DNA of 40,441 nt, from positions 1 through 40,441 of IMG/VR virus record IMGVR_UViG_3300042898_000081; one strand, 5' to 3'. The number at the start of each line of letters is the position of its first letter. The stretch's first letter is position 1. Under the pieces are notes generated by a model, which searched no databases, had not been told where the DNA came from, and saw only the letters and a program-made list of their open reading frames with translations. The position numbers were made by a program, and so were the translations under genes. Shown here piece by piece: positions 1-7,464 of this stretch. This DNA is from a virus.

Positions 1-942
1 TACGATGCAGTTGATGTCATTCCAGTAAGTGACCCCAATAGCGCGACGATGGCTCAGCGCATCATGCAGTATCAAGCTGTGATTCAGTTAGCGCAGCAAG
101 CACCGCAGATCTATGACTTGCCGCAGTTGCACCGACAGATGATTGAAGTGTTGGGCATCAAGAACGCTGACAAGCTCGTGCCCACAGAGGACGACGAGAA
201 GCCGAAAGATCCAATCAGCGAGAACATGGGCTTCCTCAAAGGCGAGCCAACTCGTGCGTTTATCTATCAGGATCAAGACGCACACATCGCTGTGCATACG
301 ACGTTCATGAAAGACCCGATGATTGCTGCAACGATGGGTCAGAACCCCATGGCTCAACAGATGATGGCCGCCATCCAAGCGCACATTGCAGAACACTTAG
401 CGTTCTCATACCGCCGCAAGATTGAAGAGCAGATGGGCGTGCCACTCCCCCCACCCGGAGAGCAGTTGCCAGAGCAAGTGGAAGTTCAGTTGTCTCAGTT
501 GGTTGCTCAGGCATCCGCTCAGCTTCTCAACGCAAACATGGCTCAGCAGCAACAACAGCAAGCCCAGCAGATGCAGCAAGACCCGCTGGTGCAGATGCAG
601 CAAGCAGAACTCCAGATCAAAGCACAAGATGCCAAGACCAAAGAGCTCAAAGTACGCGGTGACTTGCAGCTTAAAGCCGAGGAGCTATCGCTCAAGGCAC
701 GCGAGAGCGCAGCCAAGACGGGTGAAGATCCAAACATGGCGGCGATGCGTATGCAGCAAGAGATCATGCAGGCGCAGGAGTTACACGCCCTAGAAGTTGC
801 AAATCAACAACAGCAGCAACAAGTTCAAGCTCAACAAGCCCAGCAACAAATGGGGCAGGGCGACCAGCGACACAAGATGGAGATGTTGCAGAAAATGATG
901 CAGGCAAAACAGCAAGCCCAACAACCGCCCGGTGAAGGATAA
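1..942 (+). CDS. Portal protein, C-terminal part (5' end outside window)
   Basis: The reading frame is open from base 1, so the first ATG at 49 is internal and 313 residues of the C-terminal part are visible. The portal is the dodecameric ring at the capsid vertex through which DNA enters and leaves. The call rests on the stretch VIPVSDPNSATMAQRIMQYQ followed by LAQQAPQIYDLPQLHRQMIE, which I recognise from podovirus portals, and on its place ahead of scaffold and capsid genes. The last 150 residues are rich in Gln, Met and Ala and predicted to be helical, with runs of 5-7 Gln, as expected for a portal barrel or crown helix. Four tandem-like MQQ/AQQ stretches make this part low complexity. Family assignment is by recall of similar proteins, not by a search. 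Confidence 0.85.
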   Translation, partial: YDAVDVIPVSDPNSATMAQRIMQYQAVIQLAQQAPQIYDLPQLHRQMIEVLGIKNADKLVPTEDDEKPKDPISENMGFLKGEPTRAFIYQDQDAHIAVHTTFMKDPMIAATMGQNPMAQQMMAAIQAHIAEHLAFSYRRKIEEQMGVPLPPPGEQLPEQVEVQLSQLVAQASAQLLNANMAQQQQQQAQQMQQDPLVQMQQAELQIKAQDAKTKELKVRGDLQLKAEELSLKARESAAKTGEDPNMAAMRMQQEIMQAQELHALEVANQQQQQQVQAQQAQQQMGQGDQRHKMEMLQKMMQAKQQAQQPPGEG

Positions 943-944
943 AT

Positions 945-1142
945 ATGGACAGAAGAATCCTAGATTTGCTCTCCTCTAAACTTGAAGAGCATCGTAAGAG
1001 TCAAGCTGAAGTTTTGTGTGATGGTAGCGCGAAATCCTACGATCACTACAAAGAACTGTGCGGTTTTATCCGAGGTCTCCAGACTGCGCAGTATGAAATA
1101 GGTGACCTCGTGCGTAAACTTAAGGACTCTGAAGATGACTGA
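945..1142 (+). CDS. Small conserved helical protein between portal and co-chaperonin
   Basis: This 65-aa acidic protein starts two bases after the portal stop. It is almost entirely charged helix (DLLSSKLEEHRKSQAEVL, then a C-terminal LVRKLKDSEDD). It has no signal peptide or membrane segment. Its end overlaps the start of the next gene by 8 bases, so it lies in the head operon and is probably translationally coupled. I do not recognise a characterised family. Small proteins of this size and position occur in related podoviruses, but their function is unknown to me. Confidence 0.75.
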   Translation: MDRRILDLLSSKLEEHRKSQAEVLCDGSAKSYDHYKELCGFIRGLQTAQYEIGDLVRKLKDSEDD

Positions 1143-1539
1143 ATTTGATGTTAGTGCGGTAGATTTATCGGCGGTACTCAATGTATCCGCTGAAGAAAAA
1201 GCCAAACAAGTGCCCGATCCAGCGACGTACCATATTCTGTGTATGTTGCCCAAGGCCGAAGAGGAGTTTAGCGAGACTGGGATTTTGAAGTCTGCTACTG
1301 CTATGTATCACGAGGAGCTTTTATCCCCCGTGTTGTTTGTGGCCAAGATTGGCCCCGATGCGTTTGGAGACGCCACCAGATTTCCGTCTGGCCCAAGCTG
1401 CAAAGTTGGTGACTTTGTGTTAGTGCGTCCTAACACGGGAACCCGCATGAAGATTCACGGTACAGAATGGAGACTCATTAATGATGACTCTATTCAAGCG
1501 GTTGTACAAGACCCCCGTGGCATTCAACGTCCCAACTAA
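1135..1539 (+). CDS. GroES/Cpn10-like co-chaperonin
   Basis: This 134-aa protein resembles GroES, the heptameric lid that works with host GroEL to fold substrates such as capsid protein. Residues 31-125 follow the Cpn10 pattern. There is an opening strand (YHILCMLPK), then a mobile-loop region with ETGILKS near residues 47-53 that could supply the GroEL-binding hydrophobic residues. A VLFVAKIGPDAFGD segment matches the 'GxVxAVGxG' strand of GroES. The segment KVGDFVLVRPNTGTRMKIHG and then EWRLINDDSIQAVV match GroES 'KVGDxVxF...G.....I...E..i....DILAIV'. The ATG at 1135 is preferred over a GTG at 1102 because it gives a short 8-base overlap with the gene before. It is longer than GroES (97 aa) because of a roughly 28-residue N-terminal extension. 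Phage-encoded co-chaperonins are known (T4 gp31); the fold call here is from sequence pattern only. Confidence 0.8.
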   Translation: MTEFDVSAVDLSAVLNVSAEEKAKQVPDPATYHILCMLPKAEEEFSETGILKSATAMYHEELLSPVLFVAKIGPDAFGDATRFPSGPSCKVGDFVLVRPNTGTRMKIHGTEWRLINDDSIQAVVQDPRGIQRPN

Positions 1540-1549
1540 GGAGTAAATT

Positions 1550-2497
1550 ATGGCCAAAGACGAAGAATATAAATTCCCCGATGAAATAGAAACTAAAGCT
1601 GGCAAAGAAGAAAAAGTCGAGTACGAGATTGAAGGCGAGACGGAAGTCGAGGTAATAGACGACACTCCTGCGCAAGACCGTGGGCGTAGCCGCATGGAAG
1701 AGCCCCCCAAGGACTTTGCCGAGGATGAACTAACTAAGTACGATGAGGGTGTGCGCAAGCGCATCCAGCATTTTACAAAGGGTTACCACGAAGAACGCCG
1801 TGCTAAAGAATCAGCAGAGCGGGAGCGAGAAGAAGCCCTGCGTATTGCACACGCTGTGGTTGAGGAGAACAAAAAGCTTAAAGGCTCTTTGAATACTAAC
1901 CAGCAAGCTCTGCTAGAACAGGCCAAACGAGTAGTTGGTAACGAAGTCGAAAAGGCTAAGGCCAGATACAAAGAAGCCTATGAAGCAGGTGACTCAGACG
2001 CTGTTGTAGATGCTCAGGAAGCATTGATTTCCGCTAAATCTAAGATGGAGCGCGTGAACAATTTTAAGCCTGCCCCTTTACAAGAGCAAAAAACTCAGGT
2101 ACAAATACCACAACAAGTTACAAAACAGCCGCCCGTAGACCAAAAAGCTATGGCGTGGCAATCAGAAAATAGATGGTTTGGCGCTGATGATGAGATGACT
2201 AGCTTTGCACTTGGACTCCACACCAAGCTAGTTAAATCTGGAGTTGATCCTCAGTCCAACGAGTATTACGAGAAGTTAAATTCTCGGGTTAGACAAGTTT
2301 TCCCAGATCAGTTTGAGTCTGAGAGATCGGTGAATGCGCCAACTTCGCCGAAAAGATCAAACGTTGCACCTGCAACCCGTAGCACAGCGCCTAAAAAAAT
2401 CGTGCTTACGCAGACACAGGTGAATATCGCCAAGCGGCTTGGAGTTCCTTTGGATCTCTATGCTCGTAAGGTTGCGGAAGAACAGTTAAGGAAATAA
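1550..2497 (+). CDS. Scaffold-like protein
   Basis: This 315-aa protein has an acidic, disordered N-terminus (residues 1-55, rich in E/D/K). A long charged helix or coiled coil follows at about residues 63-165 (for example YHEERRAKESAEREREEALR). Then come a Gln/Pro-rich linker near 175-200 and a basic C-terminus (KKIVLTQTQVNIAKRLGVPL near 285-305). This layout, and its position just before the capsid proteins, fit a phage scaffolding protein, whose basic C-terminal helix usually binds the coat protein. A clear AAGGAG precedes the ATG by about 8 bases. I see no prohead protease domain in it. The role is inferred from composition and context. Confidence 0.75.
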   Translation: MAKDEEYKFPDEIETKAGKEEKVEYEIEGETEVEVIDDTPAQDRGRSRMEEPPKDFAEDELTKYDEGVRKRIQHFTKGYHEERRAKESAEREREEALRIAHAVVEENKKLKGSLNTNQQALLEQAKRVVGNEVEKAKARYKEAYEAGDSDAVVDAQEALISAKSKMERVNNFKPAPLQEQKTQVQIPQQVTKQPPVDQKAMAWQSENRWFGADDEMTSFALGLHTKLVKSGVDPQSNEYYEKLNSRVRQVFPDQFESERSVNAPTSPKRSNVAPATRSTAPKKIVLTQTQVNIAKRLGVPLDLYARKVAEEQLRK

Positions 2498-2498
2498 A

Positions 2499-2954
2499 AT
2501 GGAAAAGTCAACACGTTTAGCACGAGAGCTCGATACCCGCGAAAAGATGGAACGCCCAAAACATTGGATGCCTCCTCAACTTCTACCCGATCCGAATCCG
2601 GAAGAGGGTTATGCGTTTCGCTGGATCCGAATTGCTTCGTTAGGCAAAGACGACGCCACTAATATTTCTGGAAAACTACGCGAAGGCTGGGAACCCGTTA
2701 GGGCTTCTGACCACCCTGAGATTCGTATGTTTGGTTCTAGCGGCAACGCAAGGTTCCCAGACAGCGTTGAAGTGGGCGGTTTGTTGCTTTGCAAAACACC
2801 TGTGGAATTTACTGAACAACGCAATTCGTACTATCGCAATCAAGCGGAAGCACAAATGCAGTCAGTAGACAACACTTACATGCGCGAGAATGACCCACGG
2901 ATGCCTATGTTTAAAGAACGTAAGTCTACGGTCACTTTCGGAAAAGGTACTTAA
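2499..2954 (+). CDS. Conserved protein between scaffold and capsid genes, unknown
   Basis: This 151-aa soluble protein starts one base after the scaffold stop, with AAGGA inside the end of the scaffold gene as ribosome site. The middle (FRWIRIASLGKDDATNISGK, then REGWEPVRASDHPE) reads as a compact alpha/beta fold with conserved-looking Trp and Gly. The C-terminal third is polar (NSYYRNQAEAQMQSVDNTYM) and probably helical. I recall similar proteins beside the coat gene in aquatic podoviruses, but know no function. Its position in the head operon suggests a minor head or assembly protein. Confidence 0.7.
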   Translation: MEKSTRLARELDTREKMERPKHWMPPQLLPDPNPEEGYAFRWIRIASLGKDDATNISGKLREGWEPVRASDHPEIRMFGSSGNARFPDSVEVGGLLLCKTPVEFTEQRNSYYRNQAEAQMQSVDNTYMRENDPRMPMFKERKSTVTFGKGT

Positions 2955-2972
2955 ATTTTTTTGGAGACTTAA

Positions 2973-3575
2973 ATGTCAATGACCAATACTCCCTATGGCC
3001 TAAAAGCCATAAATCGTAACGACGGTATGCCTTATGCCGGTGCTACGAGTCAGTTCTTGATTGACCCAGCAGGTCTTAATTCCAACTTGTTCTTTGGACA
3101 AGCTGTAATTATCAATGCTGCGGGTTATATCGCTTTGTCTACCGCTACCGGCGCAGACTTAACTACCAATAACCTTGGTGGCGACAGTATGGGTGCTTGG
3201 GGCGTGTTTGTTGGTGCATCCTACATTAACGCACAAGGCCAGCAGATTTACGGTCAGTACTACCCCTCCGGCACAACCGGCGTGGTGACTGCATACGTTA
3301 TCACTGACCCTAACGTGACGTTCCAAGCTCAATTGGATGGTCAAGTTACTCAGGCCGCTCTTGGCGCAAACACTTTCTTTGCTGCTGCACAGTCTACTTC
3401 TACAGGTAATACCCGTACAGGTAACTCTACCAGCGCCTTGGAAAGTTCAGTTGTAACGACTGCTGCTGCGTTCAAGATCATTGGTTTCGCTTCCCCATTG
3501 ACCGACACATACACTGAAGTGTTTGTGAAGTTCAATCCCGGCGCTTCCGCTTTCACTAACGCCGTTGGCATCTAA
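2973..3575 (+). CDS. Probable capsid decoration / head-associated structural protein
   Basis: This 200-aa protein is beta-rich and poor in charge. It starts with TNTPYGLKAINRNDGMPYAG and contains a run of Gly/Thr/Ser/Ala strands (QGQQIYGQYYPSGTTGVVTA, then YVITDPNVTFQAQLDGQ). The 'NTP(Y/F)G..P..R.DG' opening and 'DPNV.F.AQ' segment are features I associate with head-associated proteins encoded just before the major capsid gene in marine and freshwater phages. The composition fits a trimeric decoration or surface protein. A GGAG site lies about 8 bases upstream of the ATG. It could instead be a minor coat protein; proteomics of the virion would decide. Confidence 0.6.
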   Translation: MSMTNTPYGLKAINRNDGMPYAGATSQFLIDPAGLNSNLFFGQAVIINAAGYIALSTATGADLTTNNLGGDSMGAWGVFVGASYINAQGQQIYGQYYPSGTTGVVTAYVITDPNVTFQAQLDGQVTQAALGANTFFAAAQSTSTGNTRTGNSTSALESSVVTTAAAFKIIGFASPLTDTYTEVFVKFNPGASAFTNAVGI

Positions 3576-3586
3576 GGAGCTAAATC

Positions 3587-4495
3587 ATGGCTATTTCACG
3601 CGCACAACTGCTCAAAGAATTACTCCCCGGCTTGAACGCTTTGTTCGGTCTTGAGTATGCTAAATACGGCGAAGAGCACAAAGAAATCTACGAAACAGAG
3701 TCATCTGAGCGTAGCTTTGAAGAAGAGACAAAGCTGTCTGGCTTTGCTGCCGCACCAGTCAAAAACGAGGGTTCTGCCATCGCTTATGACAATGCACAGG
3801 AAGCATTTACTGCACGTTACACTCACGAAACCATTGCGATGGGTTTTGCCATCACAGAGGAAGCTGTGGAAGATAACTTGTACGACAGCCTGTCTTCACG
3901 TTATACCAAGGCTCTGGCCCGTGGTATGGCTTACACCAAGCAGGTTAAAGCCGCTTTTGTGTTGAACAACGCCTTTGCTGGCGGCCCAACATACGGCGAC
4001 GGCGTGGTGCTTTGCTCTACTGCTCACCCCTTGGTTTCTGGTGGTACTAACAGTAACACTCCATCTACTCCTTCCGATTTGAACGAGACTTCTCTTGAGA
4101 ATGCCGTTATTCAAATTGCCGCTTGGACAGATGAGCGTAGCTTGTTGATTGCCGCTAAGCCTAAGAAGTTGGTTATTCCACCTGCTCTGCAATTCGTTGC
4201 TACTCGTTTGCTAGAAACTGAACTTCGTGTTGGTACAGCAGACAATGACATCAACGCTTTGAAGAACAATGGTTCTATCCCTGATGGCTACTGCGTTAAC
4301 CACTATTTGACAGACACCAATGCTTGGTTCCTGTTGACAGACGTGCCTAACGGTTTGAAGCACTTTATCCGTACCCCCATGTCTACAGGCATGGACGGTG
4401 ACTTTGACACAGGTAACGTTCGTTACAAAGCCCGTGAGCGTTATAGCTTCGGCGTGTCAGATCCACTAGGTATCTTCGGTTCACCCGGAGCTTAA
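3587..4495 (+). CDS. Major capsid protein, Mu gpT-like (HK97 fold)
   Basis: This 302-aa protein forms the capsid shell. The pattern fits the Mu-like gpT major head subunit family. The N-terminal part has LLPGLNALFGLEYAKYGEEH and a following acidic ETESSERSFEEE segment. The hallmark GFAITEEAVEDNLYDSLSSR then leads into a long spine helix. There is also an LCSTAHPLVSGG loop, a KKLVIPPALQFVATRLLETE segment and a final RYSFGVSDPLGIFGSPGA. No N-terminal delta domain or cleavage site is apparent, which agrees with a separate scaffold gene. An AAGGAG lies 6-7 bases before the ATG. A strong terminator follows immediately, as expected for a highly expressed coat gene. Confidence 0.9.
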   Translation: MAISRAQLLKELLPGLNALFGLEYAKYGEEHKEIYETESSERSFEEETKLSGFAAAPVKNEGSAIAYDNAQEAFTARYTHETIAMGFAITEEAVEDNLYDSLSSRYTKALARGMAYTKQVKAAFVLNNAFAGGPTYGDGVVLCSTAHPLVSGGTNSNTPSTPSDLNETSLENAVIQIAAWTDERSLLIAAKPKKLVIPPALQFVATRLLETELRVGTADNDINALKNNGSIPDGYCVNHYLTDTNAWFLLTDVPNGLKHFIRTPMSTGMDGDFDTGNVRYKARERYSFGVSDPLGIFGSPGA

Positions 4496-4515
4496 TATTT
4501 TTTAGGAAATATTTG

Positions 4516-4544
4516 AAGGGGGGCCTTGTGCCCCCTTTTCTTTT
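4516..4544 (+). terminator. Rho-independent terminator after the capsid gene
   Basis: AAGGGGGGC and GCCCCCTT form a stem with one bulged G and a CTTGT loop, followed by TTTTCTTTT. It lies 20 bases past the capsid stop and faces rightward transcription. It probably lowers read-through from the head genes into the next block. Confidence 0.85.
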
Positions 4545-4554
4545 GTTGTATATT
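4526..4554 (+). promoter_or_regulatory. Candidate weak sigma70-type promoter overlapping the terminator
   Basis: TTGTGC at 4526-4531 and TATATT at 4549-4554 are separated by 17 bases. The -35 match is poor and it lies inside the terminator hairpin. A promoter somewhere in 4526-4644 would make sense because transcription is terminated just upstream. This is a suggestion only. Confidence 0.25.
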
Positions 4555-4644
4555 GTATTTAACCCGGGCTTTCCGGTGTATCAAACTGTCCCGGCAGACG
4601 ACATACCGATTGATGCACTTAACTTGTATGTAAGGACGCATATC
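4555..4644 (+). other. Untranslated leader of the structural block
   Basis: This is the longest stretch without a convincing gene on the rightward strand. The frame of the next gene stays open across it, but those codons lack a ribosome site and run into the terminator. AAGGA at 4632-4636 sits 8 bases before the ATG at 4645, which fixes the start there. A CCCGGG and two CCGG elements are present (4563-4595). I see no clear riboswitch or operator. Confidence 0.5.
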
Positions 4645-5385
4645 ATGGCACGTACTTCTTTTTCGGGCCCAGTCAGGGCTGGCTATCAGGGCGGCACAGC
4701 GGCTGCACAACAGCCACTTACTCCCACAACCATCAATACCGGTACTGTAATTTCAGTTAATGAGGGAACGGCAACTTCTGGTTTCTATTCCCGTGTAATG
4801 CCAACCACAGGTTTTGGCTCAAGCAGCTACTTAACCCCCGGTGAGGCTTTTTCTGTATTTGGACGTGTCCAATGCGGCACTCCTTTTGCTGTGGCTCCTT
4901 CTACTACTTTCAACCATATGGCTGGTACAGTAGGTGAGTTTGCAGTTATTGGCACATATGCTAACAACGGCTTGATGGCGGGTGTGATGGGTATCATCAA
5001 TACCAACACTTTGTCCGGCGATGCTGCTGTGATGGCCTTTATGGATGGCGACTCTGGTTTAACAACTGCCCGCGCAGCTTTTGGTGTTGCTATGGCTCAG
5101 ACCACAGCCGGTTCCGGTTTTGAGTATGGTATTGACTTGAAAATCCAAGACCCCGTTCTTGATGGTGGTGGCCCTTCTAGCGTCTATCCTTACTCCAAAG
5201 CCAACATCCGCATGGAAGATGATGTTGTGGTGATGGTTAACACAGGTGTTCCTACTGACGGTACAACGGGTGACAACTTTGCTGGCCCCGGCTCCATGTA
5301 CATTGACAGCACCGCTGGAAACTTGTATCTCCAGACAGCGGTAATTACCAGCCCAGTTTGGAAATTAGTCACTCGCGCTGCCTGA
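4645..5385 (+). CDS. Structural protein, unknown (beta-rich)
   Basis: This 246-aa protein starts MARTSFSGPVRAGYQGG. It is rich in Gly, Thr, Ala and Val with few charged residues, which is typical of virion surface proteins. The C-terminal part (DNFAGPGSMYIDSTAGNLYL, then PVWKLVTRAA) follows the 'pGS.Y.d.....ly....... W..' pattern found at the ends of many phage head or tail surface proteins. It is the first gene after the terminator, so it may be expressed independently of the head block. A head-decoration or fibre-like role is possible, but I do not recognise a named family. Confidence 0.65.
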   Translation: MARTSFSGPVRAGYQGGTAAAQQPLTPTTINTGTVISVNEGTATSGFYSRVMPTTGFGSSSYLTPGEAFSVFGRVQCGTPFAVAPSTTFNHMAGTVGEFAVIGTYANNGLMAGVMGIINTNTLSGDAAVMAFMDGDSGLTTARAAFGVAMAQTTAGSGFEYGIDLKIQDPVLDGGGPSSVYPYSKANIRMEDDVVVMVNTGVPTDGTTGDNFAGPGSMYIDSTAGNLYLQTAVITSPVWKLVTRAA

Positions 5386-5552
5386 TGTTGACGCACAAAG
5401 ACCCAGAGGTTCAGGCAATGCTTGGACTTCTGGAAAGCCAAAGAGATCACGCTATGGGACTTGTAGCGGCAATGGCCAAAGAAAATGCGGAGTTAAAAGC
5501 CCGCATGTTAGACGCACCAAAACCGGAGCAACAACATGACGATGCAGTATGA
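5385..5552 (+). CDS. Small coiled-coil protein
   Basis: This 55-aa protein starts at the ATG that overlaps the previous stop (TGATG), giving MLTHKDPEVQAMLGLLESQR. It is a single amphipathic helix, followed by a short polar tail (PKPEQQHDDAV). There is no membrane segment. It is placed between structural genes and overlaps the next gene by 17 bases. The function is unknown; a small oligomerising virion or chaperone peptide is possible. Confidence 0.6.
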   Translation: MLTHKDPEVQAMLGLLESQRDHAMGLVAAMAKENAELKARMLDAPKPEQQHDDAV

Positions 5553-6021
5553 CGTAAAGTCGTATCACAACACAGTATCAGGCGTGGCTGTTCCTTATCG
5601 CACGCGTTTGAAAGGGATGGTAATCTCCCCTTCGGCTACTTCTACGTTGAACGTTGCATTTGCCAACAATGTTCCAGAGTTGGCTACGTACACCATTCCC
5701 GGAACTACAGTTTGTACAGTAACTTACGCTAATCACGGGTTGGCTGTGGGTGACAGGGTAGCGCTTAATTTCACTACAGGTTCGGCAGTTCCAGACGTTT
5801 ATACTGTTGTAACTGTGGCAACTAACACGTTTACTGTAACTACAGCCGTGCTAAATACTAGTGGTAATGTAACAATGTACCAAGATGTATTGGCTGAAAT
5901 TGACTGCGCTACGGGAACAGCGTTTTATACCCTAATCCCCGGCGAAGGCATATTAGCCTCTGTAGGAATTTATACGTTCCTCCCGTCTGCCACGGTAACA
6001 ACGACCATATTTTACGGATAG
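5536..6021 (+). CDS. Structural protein, first copy of a tandem paralogous pair
   Basis: This 161-aa beta-rich protein starts MTMQYDVKSYHNTVSGVAVP and ends VTTTIFYG. Residues 60-118 hold a small beta domain with the pattern NHGLAVGDRVALNF, then DVYTVVTVATNTFTVTT. It is close to the FCCH-like 'HGL..GD.V......G....Y.V....n.F.v' pattern found as inserts in many phage proteins. The C-terminal LIPGEGILA motif is shared with the next gene, which is a clear paralogue. A GGAG lies 7 bases before the ATG. It is probably a virion surface or decoration protein. Confidence 0.7.
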   Translation: MTMQYDVKSYHNTVSGVAVPYRTRLKGMVISPSATSTLNVAFANNVPELATYTIPGTTVCTVTYANHGLAVGDRVALNFTTGSAVPDVYTVVTVATNTFTVTTAVLNTSGNVTMYQDVLAEIDCATGTAFYTLIPGEGILASVGIYTFLPSATVTTTIFYG

Positions 6022-6030
6022 GACGGCATC

Positions 6031-6522
6031 ATGGCAATGCAATATGACGTTAAGTCCTCCCACGTAACAACGTCTAAAACAGTGACGGATTATGCCGTTC
6101 GGCTTAAATCTATTACGGTGTCCCCAGCTTCAGCGTCTGTACGTAATATGGCAGTGGCTGATCCCACAATTTTTAAGACAGGCACATACGCTAGGCTTTC
6201 GGCAAGCACCACAGTTACCGTCACTATTACGGCTCACGGCTTGACTACAGGCGATAGAGTCTTTATGGACTTTACTACTGGTACGGCAGCGGACGGGGTC
6301 TATGCGGTGACTGTAACAAACGCAAACGTCTTTACGGTAACAACTGCAGCGAGCACTGCAACTAGCGGAGCCATAACGTTTTATAGTAGTATCTTGTTAG
6401 AGCTTAACACGTTCAACATTGTTGGTTTGCCAGTGCTGATCCCCGGTGAAGGCATCTATTGCAAAAACGGTATGTTTGTAGGTGTTGGCGGTTCTGTAAC
6501 AGCAACGGTGTTTTATGGCTAA
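6031..6522 (+). CDS. Structural protein, second copy of the tandem paralogous pair
   Basis: This 163-aa protein starts MAMQYDVKSSHVTTSKTVTD and ends VTATVFYG, the same frame of motifs as the gene before it. The central domain reads AHGLTTGDRVFMDFTTGTAA, then DGVYAVTVTNANVFTVTT, and the late motif is VLIPGEGIYCKNG. The copies share starts, ends and the central domain but have diverged in between, so the duplication is old. The stop overlaps the next start by 8 bases. It may form hetero-oligomers with the first copy. Confidence 0.7.
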   Translation: MAMQYDVKSSHVTTSKTVTDYAVRLKSITVSPASASVRNMAVADPTIFKTGTYARLSASTTVTVTITAHGLTTGDRVFMDFTTGTAADGVYAVTVTNANVFTVTTAASTATSGAITFYSSILLELNTFNIVGLPVLIPGEGIYCKNGMFVGVGGSVTATVFYG

Positions 6523-6760
6523 ATCTCCAGCATGGCAACGCAAAGAGGGCAAATCCGAGAAGGGCGGCTTGAACGCCAAAGGCCGAGCCTCCGCCAAAAA
6601 GCAAGGTATGAATTTGAAACCTCCCCAGCCGGAAGGCGGCTCTCGCAAAGACTCTTTCTGTGCGAGGATGGGCGGGATGAAAAAGAAGCTAACAAGTGCA
6701 AAGACAGCAAACGATCCAAATTCACGGATCAACAAAGCTCTTAGAGCATGGAATTGCTAA
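6515..6760 (+). CDS. Small basic protein (MAKSPAWQRKEGK type, possibly DUF6321)
   Basis: This 81-aa, strongly basic protein starts MAKSPAWQRKEGKSEKGGLN and ends DPNSRINKALRAWNC. The opening 'SPAWQRKEGK...GGLNA.GRAS' and the 'SRKDSFCARM.GMK' segment are a pattern I recall from many phage genomes, possibly filed as DUF6321. Two cysteines are present, one at the very C-terminus. Its start overlaps the preceding gene by 8 bases. The charge suggests nucleic-acid binding or packaging in the head, but that is inference. Confidence 0.75.
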   Translation: MAKSPAWQRKEGKSEKGGLNAKGRASAKKQGMNLKPPQPEGGSRKDSFCARMGGMKKKLTSAKTANDPNSRINKALRAWNC

Positions 6761-6761
6761 C

Positions 6762-7010
6762 ATGGAACTGATGGTCTGGAACGTAATACTCTCCTTTGCA
6801 TCAGCACTGCTGCTGTTTTGGGTAAAGGTGTCCCACGATGAAGTAAAACGCCTAAGTATTCTTTTGAGCAAAACTCGTGAAGAAAACGCAGAAAAGTTTG
6901 TAACCAAATCAGATGTTCATAATGACATTAACCGAGTGCTGGCCAGATTGGATCGTCTTGAAAGCAAGATAGACGACTTTATGAAGGAGCATCGCAGTGC
7001 CCTCAGTTAG
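6762..7010 (+). CDS. Small membrane-anchored coiled-coil protein
   Basis: This 82-aa protein starts at the ATG one base after the previous stop. Residues 3-21 (LMVWNVILSFASALLLFWV) form one membrane segment. The remainder is a charged coiled coil (LSKTREENAEKFVTKSDVHN, then DINRVLARLDRLESKIDDFM). The N-in/C-out or C-in orientation is not obvious. It ends by overlapping the GTG start of the next gene. The architecture would suit an accessory lysis or membrane-tethering protein, yet it lies away from the lysis genes. Confidence 0.65.
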   Translation: MELMVWNVILSFASALLLFWVKVSHDEVKRLSILLSKTREENAEKFVTKSDVHNDINRVLARLDRLESKIDDFMKEHRSALS

Positions 7011-7461
7011 TAAGAAGCAACACAATTTCATGGCAGCGGTGGCTAACAACCCATCGTTTGCTAAGAAAGCAGGCGTCCCACAGTCTGTGGGTAAAGAGTT
7101 TAATCAGGCCGACAAAGGTCGTAAATTTTCTAAAGGTGGCGATATGAAAAAGATGAATATGGGTGGATACGCAGACGGTGGCATGACCATGGTCAAAAAA
7201 GGCGACAAGATGGTTCCTGACTTTGCTGCTGACGGCAAGGGCAAGATGGCCAAAGGCGGCATGGCTAAAGGCAAAATGCCAGCAGCTTTGGCTAAGCATG
7301 CAGGCATGCCAGCTTCCAAGGCTCACAAAGGTCTGAAGGCTGGCGGTATGGCTGCATCCAAAATGGGTTCGGTTAAAACTTCTTCTAGCCGTGATGGTAT
7401 TGCTACTAAAGGCAAAACCAAAGGCACAATGATTACCATGAAAAATGGCGGGAAGTGCTAA
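6997..7461 (+). CDS. Lys/Gly/Met-rich basic protein, GTG start
   Basis: This 154-aa protein uses GTG at 6997, supported by GAAGGAG seven bases upstream and by the natural N-terminus PSVSKKQHNFMAAVANNPSF. Residues 1-45 look folded (FAKKAGVPQSVGKEFNQADK). The rest is low complexity in Gly, Lys, Met and Ala (GKGKMAKGGMAKGKMPAALA). It includes GGYADGGMT and a DGIATKGKTKGT motif shared with two other small genes here. It ends NGGKC. I recall this N-terminal block from several aquatic phage genomes without a function. It may be a packaged, DNA-binding or assembly peptide. Confidence 0.7.
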   Translation: MPSVSKKQHNFMAAVANNPSFAKKAGVPQSVGKEFNQADKGRKFSKGGDMKKMNMGGYADGGMTMVKKGDKMVPDFAADGKGKMAKGGMAKGKMPAALAKHAGMPASKAHKGLKAGGMAASKMGSVKTSSSRDGIATKGKTKGTMITMKNGGKC

Positions 7462-7464
7462 GCC

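Noticed and set aside
1102-1134. GTG start at 1102 for the co-chaperonin gene
   Set aside because: It would extend the overlap with the previous gene to 41 bases and add residues without similarity. ATG 1135 is preferred.
4513-4644. Upstream extension of the structural gene that starts at 4645
   Set aside because: The frame is open but crosses the terminator and starts at a non-ATG codon without a ribosome site. AAGGA before ATG 4645 is decisive.
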